Position numbers and translations under genes: made by a program. Below are positions 1 to 11,100 of a DNA stretch of 35,833 nucleotides, one piece after another (within the stretch, counting starts at the first letter, position 1; the number at the start of each line of letters is the position of its first letter). The DNA comes from Phanerochaete sordida (Eukaryota > Basidiomycota > Agaricomycetes > Polyporales > Phanerochaetaceae), in the NCBI GenBank assembly GCA_019973155.2, contig BPQB01000152.1, forward strand, positions 1 to 35,833. Direction: 5' to 3'. The notes below the pieces were generated by a model. That model made no database searches and was not told the DNA's origin. It saw nothing but the letters and a program-made list of their open reading frames with translations.

Positions 1-227
1 CCACGTTTTCGCCTACCCAGCGGACTAGAGACATTCGACATGCTCAGCCTGGGCTTCTTTCCTGGGCAGTATGGTCAACAACGCGGCTGATACAAGGAGA
101 AGCGGAGACGCTCACCGCATTTGAGGCCGGCCTCCATGTTCGAGGTACAACCAGGAAGACCGCGAAGGATCACGACCTGCAGCCGCCTGCCGCAGCGAGT
201 AGCAGCGCCGTCGAGACGCATCCTGCA
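1..227. other. Leading 227 nt, upstream of the DUF6589 gene
   Basis: No gene can be assigned. It may hold the promoter or a further 5' exon of the DUF6589 gene that follows, because the N-terminus of that gene is not fixed by conservation. The left end of any element carrying that gene lies outside the window. Confidence 0.4.
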
Positions 228-2992
228 ATGGCTCGCGAAGGCCGAGGAAGCGGGGCGCAATCGGTAGACGCAGCCGAGAGGGTGGAGGGTGCAAGCAGTG
301 GTGGTGGTGGGAGCACGCATCCCGGAGTACAGGGCGGCGGCGGCGTGACCTCGACAAAGCGACGAGGAGGTGCTGAGGAACGCCAGTCGAAAGGTCCTTT
401 AATATCTTGGGACATATTGTCGAAATTCAGCTTCCAGTCCCTGCAGCTCAACTTCAAGCAAGACGCACCAGTCATGTGGCACCTCGTGAATGCATATTCC
501 AATTCCTCCGTGCAAGAGGGACAGACTCCGGTAATCCGCAGTCGACGGCCTCAGACATTGGTGAGCACGGAAAATAATGTACGCGAGAAAATGCACTCAC
601 GACGACGACTGCTAGGCTAGCACCAACCAGCTGGCTGTCATGACGTTCACTCGAACGAGCCGCGCGAGCCTGTACGCGTATACACGCGGCGTTTGGCTCT
701 TTGCTTGCCAGGCGCACCGATCAATCTACCGCGTCGACAGCCGGCTTGGCCTCTGCGCTTCATATACCGCTGTATATCGCGCGCTGAATACTATGTCGAA
801 AGCGGGCCGCAGCGAGCTCCAGGCAATCGTAGCTGGAAGCTTGGGTGTCAGAGGGGTCGAAGTGGTAGGCGACAACGTACAGACTTACCACAAGATACGG
901 GATCTACGGATAGGACGGGAGAACCGGATGTTGAAGGGCTTTGCGGGGACGGCAATCGAGCTCGAAGGTTTCGATCCGGAAGCGTACCGAGTGGACAAGT
1001 ATCTTGAGCTGCGGCGAAATACAAAACGCGGAGACCTGTCAGTACATCGTATCGAATCCGATCTCAACCCTCAGCACATCGAGAACATCGCCGTCGGACA
1101 GTTCTTGAGCGTTCTAATATCCTTCGCCCCAGATCTTGGCCGCTACGCCCCCGATGTCGAGAAATTCTACAAGGATCATGTCAGCACACGTCGCCAACTA
1201 CCACCTGACCGGAAAACAAAAGTCTACCCGCTAGGTACGAACAGCGCAGATGAAGCCCAGCAAGAAGGGATGAAGGCAGCGGTGCACGACTTTCTCACCG
1301 TGCAGCTGGGAATTACTGAAGAAACCCTTAATAACCGGCTTCTCGTCTTCTCAGGCGATGGCTTGACCTTCGAGCAGCTGATTAAACTGGTGAAGAACAT
1401 GTCAGGGGAACAGACCGACTATCAGTCCCTTCGGTTTGTTGTACCTATGCTCGAGTTATGGCATACGAAGTGGACAGACCTCAGCCGTGTCATCCGCGGC
1501 CATGCCGGCATCGAGCACCCCGACGACCCCTCATCTCTTGCCGCTATCGCCAACGCGATCTCCGTCGATATGCCGCCGAACCTCAAGAAGGTACCATTTT
1601 ATGAAGGCGCACACATTCTCGACATCACACTCGACGCATATCTGCTCTGCTGTTGGGAGTAAGTACCAGCATAACGCGCAAATATCGCAGATGCTTACTG
1701 GCGGAGCTGCTTTCAGGGCAATATTAGATACGGATGATTTAGTCGAGTACTTCAAGACCCACCAGGAGTGGACGTTCCCGCTTCTGGTCAACTACGCCAG
1801 GCTGCTGGCGAAGAGATACGCAAGCTTGGGAGCTTACTCTCGTGCTCGCTATCCGCATCGATTCCAAGTATCCGGAGACGATGTACCTCTGGGAACGCCC
1901 TGGGATGAGAATGAGCAACCACGGGCGAAGGGGCGTGAACATGGTATGGAAGACGAGAGGAGCGAGGTCGTTGAGGCACAGCAAGAGGTGGTGATGAAGG
2001 TGGAGGCTGAGGAGGATCAATGGGCGATGGATGACGACGACGACGAAGTCTTATCGGACCTGTCAGAGCCGACCCTGGACATGCCATGCGATGGACGTAC
2101 CTCCAATGCCGACATTACGCTGGCAAACGCTACACTAATTATTCGCGACGGCATCTGGTGGCGTGAGGAAGGCTTAGCAGCAGGAGGTGGGGATCCGGGT
2201 CGCATATGGGAAATCTTGAAGGTGAGCACATCTGTCACCTGCTGGGTCAACACACGGCGGACGGCTCACCTGACGCAGATGTGGACAATAACGTTTGCTG
2301 GAAGCGGAAACACGAACTACACGCAATATCTTCTGGAACTCTATTGCAACGTAACCTGGGAATTCCCGCGCAAATTCCTCGACGGCGTTATGGATAACTG
2401 GCTCGTCAATCTGCACGGCGAGCCTGGTCGTTTCATTGAGAAGGACCTCATGCAAGAGCACTTCAACTTTTGGCTTGAAGAGCTTGCAGCGCACAAGGGG
2501 AAGGAGTTCAGCGACGCGTTTTATCGCGACGTCATCTCGATGCATGTCCACAACTTCCTGCGGATCAAAGAGGAAATGGAGGATTTAGTGTCCCTGAAGG
2601 CACGCAAAAAGACGCACAGCGAACCCCACCTGCACACCGAGCTTCGGGCAGCGATGAATGTCATTCGACAGGGACAAGTCGTTCGACGCCGTCCTGGGCG
2701 CCACATGGGCTTTGAGGCCGAGGATCATTATGGAAAGGGGCGGGCAGCTCTCAAGGACACAATACCCAGCTTTATCGAACGGACGAAGTCATACATGAAT
2801 CCTCAAGGTAACATAGACGAAGATATGAGTGAGCCCGATGCAGTCAGCAGGGACGAGAACGGTGAAACTGCGAGCGGCCACTCGCAGCGCAGGGCGCCAC
2901 CGCCGCCACTGTACGTCTCGGGAGGGCAGCTGATGGTCCCTGTATGGAGCGTAGATAATCAGCAAGAGGACAGTGATGACGATGATATGTAG
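228..2992 (+). CDS. DUF6589 family protein (Agaricomycete accessory family)
   Basis: Four exons (228-560, 631-1658, 1717-2221, 2279-2992) join in phase to 859 residues. Introns are 70, 58 and 57 nt with clean GT-AG ends. Recognised from family features: a GIWLFACQAH-like segment (here GVWLFACQAH) spanning the first splice, VVGDNVQTYHK (Asp near 192), FSGDGLTFEQL (Asp near 354), a LELWHTKWTDLSRV block, and a C-terminal ADITLANATLIIRDGIWW / TITFAGSGNTNYTQYLLELY region. An acidic linker (near residues 550-570) and an acidic end surround the last block. The function of DUF6589 is not established; paired Asp blocks could suggest an RNase-H-like nuclease fold, but that is a guess. The family is expanded and patchy in mushroom genomes, which suggests mobility. 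The start at 228 is the first ATG of the open frame; the Gly/Ser-rich first 60 residues are the least certain part. Confidence 0.82.
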
Positions 2993-3010
2993 AGTCGGCT
3001 TACCATTGCT

Positions 3011-5802
3011 TCAGGGCCCTTTACGTTTTGTCGGTCGGATTAGAGTAGCTGTATCTGCGCGCGGCCTCTTGAAGCCGGCTTGCAACGCATCGTGCGCCGG
3101 CGAGGGTTCTACGGAATAGAGATTATTAGTTTGAGCCTGCAAAGAAGGTCCAGATGACGACGGCATATAGCCATTCAGCGGTAGGGAGCGGTTGTACGAA
3201 TAAATCTGTGAACGCTGAGTAGGGGCGGAATAGACTAGGGAATGATTAGAGAGGGTGTCGTACTGCGAAACATGAGCATCAGATGTGCCAGCGAAATGTG
3301 AATGCAGCGAAGGATACGCTTCAGTGGAATGCTCAGGGAGAGGATTAAAAGAGGGTCTATACTGCGATGAGAAGAAAGGGGAGACGGGTATTGCAGACGG
3401 ATGACCTGGAGCCGTGATACTATCACGATTATACGGAGATACGATTGAACTAGAAGCGTACTCTGAGTGAGTCGGGGGGCTTTGCGACACGACCGCGGCG
3501 GCGGCGCGGGGCGAGTGCGATGGTAGCGACGCGCTACCAATGGTATTAATATACGACGTCTCCGCAAAACGTTGAGGCGACGTACCTGACTGCATGTCCT
3601 TCCATAAGCAACGGCGAATGAACTGGCGGTGTAGGTTCCCCCTGCCGAATAGCTTGCGCAGTGACCTCAGGGTCACGGACGCTCACGCAGTGGTTCTCGT
3701 CGATATCGCAGGGCTTCTGGGCAGCGGAGGCTTGCTTCTTCTTCGCCAAAGTCTTGGCCCTCTTCTTCCCAGCGATTACGCGCGTCTTCTCATGGCGGTC
3801 GTCGTACGTTGCGTTCAGGGTGTTCACAAGCGCGAAGAGGGCTGGTGCGTCGTCCCGTACAAACTCCCACTCAGCGAGAGAATCTCGAAGTGTAGTGAGG
3901 TCTCGCATGAGATGGAAGTTGTCGAGAAGCTTCTCGAGAACCTCGTCGGTCCAATACGACCCATGGTGGATGTTGTCGGTGCGAAGATCTGAACGAGCGT
4001 ACCAGTGATCGAAAGCAAATATCTCGAGGTACTTCGACGCGTTATCGCGCATCTTCTTTGTGAGTCGCCGTGGCGCATCGCGGGATTGGCGCATCTTGCC
4101 ACTTGAAGGTTGTGGAGGAGGGAACTGGAGAGGAGGAGCAGGGGGGAGGCAAGCAAGCGGAGCGCAGCTGCTGCAGGGATAGGAACGTTCGGCGGCTATG
4201 CAACCGAGCCCTGCGTGAGCGCCACCAGGCTCTACCTTATCGTTCCCATACACGCGGTTCCCCTCTGCGACCAAACACCGACGGTCTTCATGCGCCAGCA
4301 GCATTCGCAAGATGCCCTTGTCCAAGCGTTCTCCCATCTCCTTCGTCATCGCCGCTTTCGTCTTCCCTCCTCCTGTCTTCCCTTTGCTCGCACCGCCCCT
4401 TGCTGGCTGGCTTAGCGCAACCTTATCAGGTGCGGTCTTCTTCCCATGCTCAGCTCCGTGCGCTGCTGACGAGGATAGACCTTTTGCGGGTCTCTGTGCG
4501 GTGTTCTGGGCAGGGGTAGATGGAGGAATATCCGGAGGACGAGCAGCTTTTGCCGCAGCAAGCACGCTCGGCTCGATATAGGTGCGCATCTTGACTTCGC
4601 TCGCCATCCCTTGACCGGTAACTGGCGTCGCTTCCTCTGCAACCAGGCTATGCATCGTCTCTGGGACGCCAAGATAGACGATATCTTTCACGTTTCGAAC
4701 CTTCAGTACGTGGCGAACGACGTTGAGAGCGATAATTGCCGTTGTCTCAGGGTCTTCTTCAAAGAGTTTTACCGTGGTGGCCTGGCCGCTGTCCGTGGCA
4801 AGCGACGTCCATAGCCGTACACGCTCCATGCGTCGTTCACCAGGTGGGAGTTGCTTCCAGAGATAGTTGGCGACCCTGAAGCTCAAGTCGATTGAGTCGC
4901 AGTAGACGACCGCTTTCGTCCCGGGTGAGATAAGCCAGCGTACGTCGGGAAACTCGAGGCCAGTGAGCGAGTGCGTCAGGATGTGGAATATGGTGCGTAT
5001 GTTTGGCTGTTCATTCGAAAGTCGCAAGCAGTAAAAGCCTCCGTCTTGCAGAGATAACCGTTCGCAGATTATCTTATAGTCGCCGCCGTCCGAGAGCGTC
5101 GATGATACCGCAACCAGGCTCGTACGTCGGTCGAGCCTCTTCGGTACTGCGGCAATTCGACGATACGCTGCCCGGAATCCGCGTCCCGAGGGATCCAAGT
5201 CGTGGACGTCGTCAATACCGAGAACGACCACGTTCGCACGGAAGGGATCGTCGCGGAATATGCCTTCGACTTCAGGTGAGTTGAGCTTGTCTGGCGCGAC
5301 TACAACCACGTCCCATTTTCCAACTCTAATCTCCTCGTAGAGATTGCGGCCGCTGCCTCGCGCTTCTTGGGCGACCATGCCTTGGAGGCAGATTGCCCGA
5401 AGACCGGCCTGCGCAGCCTCTACAACCTGCTCTCGTGGTAAGTTCTGAGCTACACCAATGCTTGCAGAGACTCACATGTCTCTGTCCTCGCTCGATAGAC
5501 GGAACTATGACTACGGCAACTGGCCGCTTTGCCATGGGAAGGAAGTCTGTAAACGGGTGGGCATTCAAGTACTTCGCTATCAGCACAGGGCCGTAGAAAT
5601 GCGACGACTTTCTCCTGCTATGGGGGAGGATATTCAATTGCGGGATGCCGTCACAGGCGTGCACCCACGACTCAACCTGAGAGCCGAGTATTGTGCTGGC
5701 TTTATTATATGTGGATATAATATAGCGAGCATAGGCCCGTCCCTTTTGAGACGTCCAGTCCCGAGAGGGTGAAGGCCCATGTCGCATTCTTGTGTCGTGC
5801 AA
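3011..5802 (-). CDS. RecQ-like DEAD/DEAH helicase homologue with degenerate catalytic motifs
   Basis: Three exons (5802-5476, 5426-3586, 3533-3011) join in phase to 896 residues; introns are 49 and 52 nt. The fold is a two-domain SF2 helicase of a basidiomycete-expanded RecQ-like family: RPVAVVIVPSIE (motif Ia area), KWDVVVVAPDKLNSPEVE, SNEQPNIRTIFHI, KAVVYCDSIDLSFR (motif IV), then a Cys cluster (C518, CSSC 527-530). ATPase motifs are damaged. Motif I at 57-67 reads ILPHSRRKSS, without the GK pair. Motif II at 180-184 is IDDVH, not DEAH/DEVH. Motif III is SST. Motif V (about 343-352) is not recognisable. Motif VI (about 370-382) lacks the Q..GRAGR arginines. A Ser/Pro-rich tail of about 170 residues ends in basic NLS-like clusters. 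A 45-nt in-frame GTGAGC...CGGCAG stretch near 3640-3690 may be an extra intron. ATP-driven unwinding is unlikely. Confidence 0.85.
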
Positions 5803-6544
5803 GTAACAACTCTAAAAGTCTAACTTGACTACTCCCGTCCTTGTCGGCCCGAAGCCCGAGGGTTTATTTTCACACTCCGCTCGGAGCCGTCTCTCGCCGT
5901 GCCCTGCCGAGCGTTCGTTACGTTCCCACGACCCCCTTCCTCTCAAGACGCCTTAAGTGTGATCAGACTAAGCTGCCAAGCCGAGAGCTCCGCTGATCGT
6001 CCGTTGTCCTGAGCTTATTGAGGCGCTGTGCGCACTAGCCGCATGATGGTGCCTTACGGGCGGGGGCCTCCACCCCGCGCCCTCGAGTCAACGCGACTCA
6101 ATCTTCCTTAATGAGCGCGTCGGTAGCGTGTCGCGTCGCGAGCGTGTGCGTCGGGTTGCAACCCGATCCGGGAGAGATGTTCTCGCTGGTCGCAGACGCC
6201 GACCATCGCAGGGCGTCGCGCGCACGCGCACATCGTGACGACGCCTCGCGCCCGCCTGACGTCGGCTGGGCAAGTCTCGGGGCGGTGCGGTCTGGTGCGG
6301 TGCGCCACCAATACCGCCTTGATCGTCCGCCTGTCGCAGGTTCATCGATGGGATGCCCCGTAGAGTGCGGACGGCCCGCGGGGGTAGTCTGGCGGAGGTA
6401 ACGACTGAATGCCACCGCCAACGCGAACTCAGGGCGCAGACGCCGCGTGTCGTCCGACATGTGCGGGCTGTGACGAACTGTCATTGTCGAGTAATGTACA
6501 AGCGCACTGCAGCGCAGATCCTTCCTGTGAACGCTACCGAACTT
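5803..6544. other. GC-rich intergenic region, no gene recognised
   Basis: This 742-nt stretch lies between the helicase-like start and the dehydrogenase stop. It is CpG-rich between about 6060 and 6400. The short open frames there show no family features and no splice-supported coding pattern. It probably carries the promoter of the minus-strand helicase-like gene. The only clear structure is the palindrome listed separately. Confidence 0.5.
6151..6166. repeat. Perfect 16-bp palindrome
   Basis: TCGGGTTGCAACCCGA equals its own reverse complement. It sits in the CpG-rich intergenic block about 350 bp upstream of the helicase-like start. It could be a dimeric transcription factor site or a chance palindrome; no factor is assigned. 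Confidence 0.6.
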
Positions 6545-7706
6545 TCACCACTTCTCGTGTGCCGGGCGCACTGAAAGGCTGTGAGATGATGCTCAAGAAT
6601 GCAAGGCGGAGAGCACGCACGATCAAGCTCCCAAGTCCAGGCAGAGCGGTCCTGGTTGGTCAGGTACAGGTACGACTGAAAGCTGTCAGTACGAAGGAGG
6701 CGGCGGTGTGCCAAGACGATGCTCACCTGGGCAATGCTGTCAGGGTTGAGGCGAATATCCTCATTCGTCTTGTATTCATCGCGGGCCGCGCCCTCTCGCC
6801 TCTCAGCCGAGCGGTCAGTCAGGATGCCTGTGGCAACGTTACGGTTCAGTCGATGTACTGTGGAGAAAATGAAGGTGCATACCGCCGTCAATGATGGTCT
6901 GTCCAGCAGTCAGCTGTCAGTCCGGAGGCAAGACGAGCGGAGCAAGACAACTTACATGAGCGACCTGGGCAAGCGGAGCAGCATTTAGCAAACGCTCGAC
7001 CCATAAACTGGGGGATAAATCACGTACATGGATGTTCTCCTTGCCAAACTCCTTGTTGAGCGACTGCGTGAGCGCACGGAGGGCGAACTTGCCGGCCGCG
7101 AACGCGCTCGTGAACACGTTCCCACGCCAGCTCGCGGTCGCGCCGGTGAAGAGGAGCGTGCCGCGGCGGCCGAGGCTGTCGATGCTGTTCTCGCGGAACG
7201 CGAGGACGGCCTGGCGCGAGAACGCGAAGGGCGCGGTGACGTTCGACTCGAGCGCGCTCGCGAGGTCCTCCTCGGTGACGTTCAGGAACGTCTTGAACAC
7301 GCCCGAGCCCGCGTTCCAGAGCGCGACGCGCACCTCGGCGCGCTCGGGCGTCGGCCACTGGTGCGCGCGCACGGCGTCGAACACGCCGAGCACGCTCTTG
7401 TAGCTGTAGTCCGCGACGGGGAACGGCGCCGCCTCGAAGCCCGCGGTGGTGATCTCCTGCGCGAGGTTCTTCACATGGTCGGCGTTGCGCGCGATGATCG
7501 CGACGCGGTAGCCCGACTTTGCGAACAGACGACTGTAGGGACTGGTGAGAACGAATATGCAGGTGGTGGGGGTTCAAACGCACGCTGCGGAAGCTCCAGT
7601 GCCTGCGAAGCGCGTGTGAGCGTGACCGCTTTCGTCATCTCGCATTTTCCCACTCACCAGTGCCGTTGCCGATACCAGCGACGATGAAGACGGGGCGAAC
7701 AGACAT
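6545..7706 (-). CDS. Short-chain dehydrogenase/reductase, eight exons with micro-exons
   Basis: Exons 7706-7658, 7602-7584, 7532-7028, 6964-6956, 6898-6883, 6827-6727, 6675-6621 and 6570-6545 join in phase to 259 residues; introns are 50-63 nt. A Rossmann fold is shown by AGIGNGTGTGAS (about 10-21), NAG (96-98), S157 in FTGATAS, K171, the IHVAHTIIDGG strand and the C-terminal WTWELDLRPAHEKW, the last crossing a splice junction. The catalytic Tyr position is Phe167 (FAAGK). To my knowledge this Phe is shared by related SDRs, so it is probably a family trait, and the reaction is unknown. The reading frame depends on exons of 19, 9 and 16 nt. NAD(P)-dependent cytosolic oxidoreductase is the safest call. 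Confidence 0.88.
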
Positions 7707-8195
7707 GCTTATGGTGGATGTGGTGGCGATTGGGACGGGAAAGTGTAGAGGTTGGGATGCTTCCGTCGTTGACTTTATACGTCGCGCAGGGGCATCGTCA
7801 TGCGAAGCTTCGGTGACCTCAGACGAAACAAGCACGTCGAGAGTTGCTTCGTCAGCATCGGCTTAGCTATCACAGGGCCTGGCCGACCGCCGCTAGCGTG
7901 AACATTGCTCGCGAGTGTGGCGAATGCCTGAGTAAGTCGTGCGCTTGCTGTCCCAAACAGGACTGCGGATGTATACCGCAGGGGCGGAATTATCTTGTAT
8001 TCAATTAGGGTCTACTGCGCTACGTTACAGGCAGTATTGACACCATAGAGGACGAGAAACCATTGTGTTATAGTACAGATGCGTGTCCAAGAGAGTTCCA
8101 GCCGAGATATCCGAGAGAACCGATGCTGCTATTCGTGATGATGAGCGTGAGGAGGCATGGCGCAAGTGAATGAGTCAGCGCCCAACAGATAGCGT
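7707..8195. other. Promoter of the SDR gene and 3' end of the Fab1-like gene
   Basis: A 489-nt gap between two minus-strand genes. Apart from the TATA box listed separately I see no coding frame, RNA gene or repeat in it. Confidence 0.5.
7773..7780 (-). promoter_or_regulatory. TATA box of the SDR gene
   Basis: GTATAAAG on the minus strand lies about 67-74 nt upstream of the SDR start codon, a normal distance for a fungal TATA box with a short 5' UTR. Confidence 0.5.
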
Positions 8196-11100
8196 TTACA
8201 GCACGCTAGGCAGCTGCTTGTAGTCGCTGGGAATCTTCGTATCGTCCTGAGGCCGAGACCATTTATCTGGGATTGGCGGTGAGACTCGCCGTTGAATTCC
8301 AATTGGTTCAGCACGCTTACCGGGGCACGCCACGAAGTAGTGGTCCATGGCGTTCACGAAGCGCTCCTGGTACTCGTTTGGCGGGATCACTGTGACCTCC
8401 TTGCCAGAGTGTAGGCCTTGCTTTGCCTTGTATTCCAACGTCTTTGCGAAGGTATAGCTGCCTATCGTGTCGACAAGCCCGCAGGCTATCTGCTTGCGCG
8501 ACTCGTCGATGCCGACTAACAACCTGTGCCAGCGGGTTAGAGTCTGGGCTCATTGACCTCGGGAAAGAAGCTTACGAATAATCCATAATGTTGCTTTTCG
8601 CCAGGAATTCGCAGTCCGCTTTGACGGCCTCCTGAAGGACGACCTTCGAATACGGCTGCACCAACGTCAAAGCACGCTGTTGCCCTACATTGCTGGTCAG
8701 CGAGAGCTAAGCCTAACGGAGAAGACAGAATAGCTACCTTCTATCCAGTCACCGTCAAACAATGTCTTCGAGCCCGAGCCGCTGCTAGCTGCTTTCACTT
8801 TGCGGCCTTGGATGCCCTTCAGGTCAAAGGTCTTTACGATGTCCTGTTGGAAGAACAGGTTCTCCATGACCAGCAGATCCGCCTTGGCCTGCGTAGTGCC
8901 AGTCTCAAGGTTTTTGATCTCTACTGTGTAGAAGCCAAGGAGCTTGGCGAGGACGGTCGGCCTGTTCGCGGTGGCATCCATGTATCGGAAGTACGCAGGG
9001 GCAAGCTCTATGAGGACATGTCTGGCCCGAGACATGAGCTACCGAACAGCAGATAAGACCGTTACACTCACAAATCTGCGACGTTCCACGCATTGACGAG
9101 CGTCTTGATGATGAACTGGTTGTCCGTCGTCTTCCAGAAGTTCGAGCGGCTCTTGCCGCCCTCGGCGAGCCAGTTCTTGCTGCGCGAGAGGCTGTGCAGG
9201 AACGTGTCGTCGATGCCGCAGCGCTTGCGGAGCGCGTCGAACTGCTTCGCGTAGTACACCGTGCAGCTGAACTTGAGCCGCTTGCCGATCGTCCAGTCGT
9301 ACTTGATGTGCGGGCGCTCGTCGATCGCGGGCGACGCGCCGTTCGCGGACAGCAGCGCGTGGTGGTGCTTCGACGGCGTCGGCGTCGGGCTCGTCGAGCG
9401 CATGACGTACTTCAGCGCAGAAGAGAGCGTGTTCGTGAAGGTCGCGGTCATTATCGACTGTGTTGGCGGCGTGGAGGGCGGCGTGGACGACCCGGCCGGC
9501 GTCTTCGGTGGGACAGGGGGTGACTCCTTTGGCGGGAGAGCAGGCGGGGCGCTGATAGAACCTGTTGCGCTATGCTCGCCGACGGTGATGTCGCTATCGG
9601 AGGACATCACAGACGACGCCTTGCCTCGCCTGATGTGGGTCTCAACGAACGCAGAAGATACCGGCGTACGCTCAGACGACGAGCTACGAACGGTCCCCGA
9701 GCTCTCCGTGGCAGCCTCCAGTTCGTGTAATACTTTGTCTACCCGCTCGGTCGACCCTGCGCAGACCTTGCCGTCGGCAGCCTGCATCGATATCTGCACA
9801 TCCGGTTTGGCCCATGCGGACGGTGGTGCACCCAAGGTGATATTCGACCCACCAGGGCTCACCGCCTTCAGCCCGGGAATAGCACTACTGTCCATAGGTT
9901 TTTGGCGGAGAACGTCAGGCAGCCCAAGCTTCAGGATGGACGTTGGATCCCGCGGATGCTCCTTTCGGCTAATGACCGCTGAGTAGGTCTCCGGCTCGTG
10001 CCAACCCTCTTCGTCCTGGTCGGGATCGGGCCCAGGGCTGGACGGGCCGAACCATCTTTGCACATGCGCGGCGGACTGCGTTCTGCTGAAGAACGACGGG
10101 CGAGAGACATCGGGTGTGGGCGGCGGAACAGGAGGCACGGGAGTCTGGCGATTGAGAGACATGTTCGCAAGCTCTCTGTGGTAATCCGAAGAACTGTTTC
10201 CGACAGGTTGTCAGTTCAGCCTGCGAACTAGCTTTTCTAGGAACGTACCTCAGGGTAAACGCGATAATGCTCCCCCAGTCGTCTTCGCGTACGATGACAT
10301 TGCCTCCAGGGACGGCATGACAGCCGTGCTGCCACCACTCCGGCTCGTGCTGAGCGACGACGTCGTCCACGGAATGACTGGCGGTATGCTTCGTCTCCCA
10401 TGCAGACAGGCGTTTCGCGGCGCCACGCGCGGCAGACACGAACGACCGCCGAACATCGTTCAGGTTCGAGTCCGGGCAGCGCGACAGCTCGGCATAGAGG
10501 TTCTGCTCCGTGCGCTGAAATTTATGACGCAAGTTCGTGAGAGAAACAAGCGAGTCCGGCTCGGAGGAAGCGGACGATATCGCGGAGGGTGTCGAGACAG
10601 TTGAAGGCGTGGACGGCGCCGAGACGGAAGAGGGAGGCGGCGTCGAAGGAGGATTTGACGTCGCGACTGTACTCGAGCGTGACTGCTCAGAGACAGTCGC
10701 CACGTGAGGGAATGGATAGTCCCACTGAGACGAGGCGCTACGTGGCGTGCTTGGCGTGTTCGGTGGGAGCGCGGGTAGTTTCGTCGGGTGCCCCTTCGGG
10801 GTTATCAGACCGTCTTCGTCGAACCCATTGTATGCGTCGTCAGCGGATGGCAGTCGCGGGAGCAGTTTGTGGTATGAGGGCGTGCGGTCGCTGAGGAACT
10901 CGCCCTCGAGTGTGTCCATCTGCTCCGCGAGTGTTTGCCAGAACTGCATGATCTCGCGTCGTAGTTTCCGCCTGTCTGCGTCCTTCGCCTGCTGCGCCTC
11001 CCTCGTATGCTCGAGCTCCTCCTTCTTGACGCGCTGCAGTTGCAGCCGCGGAACGCGCACCTCATAGATGTCTTCCACCGGTGCCAACGAGAGAGACACC

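Noticed and set aside
3634..3690. A possible 45-nt extra intron in the helicase-like gene
   Set aside because: It is in frame and stopless, and nothing in the weakly conserved tail decides between exon and intron; it is kept as coding with a note.
6088..6484. Arg-rich short frames in the GC-rich intergenic block
   Set aside because: Their composition reflects CpG richness in several frames on both strands; no coding evidence.
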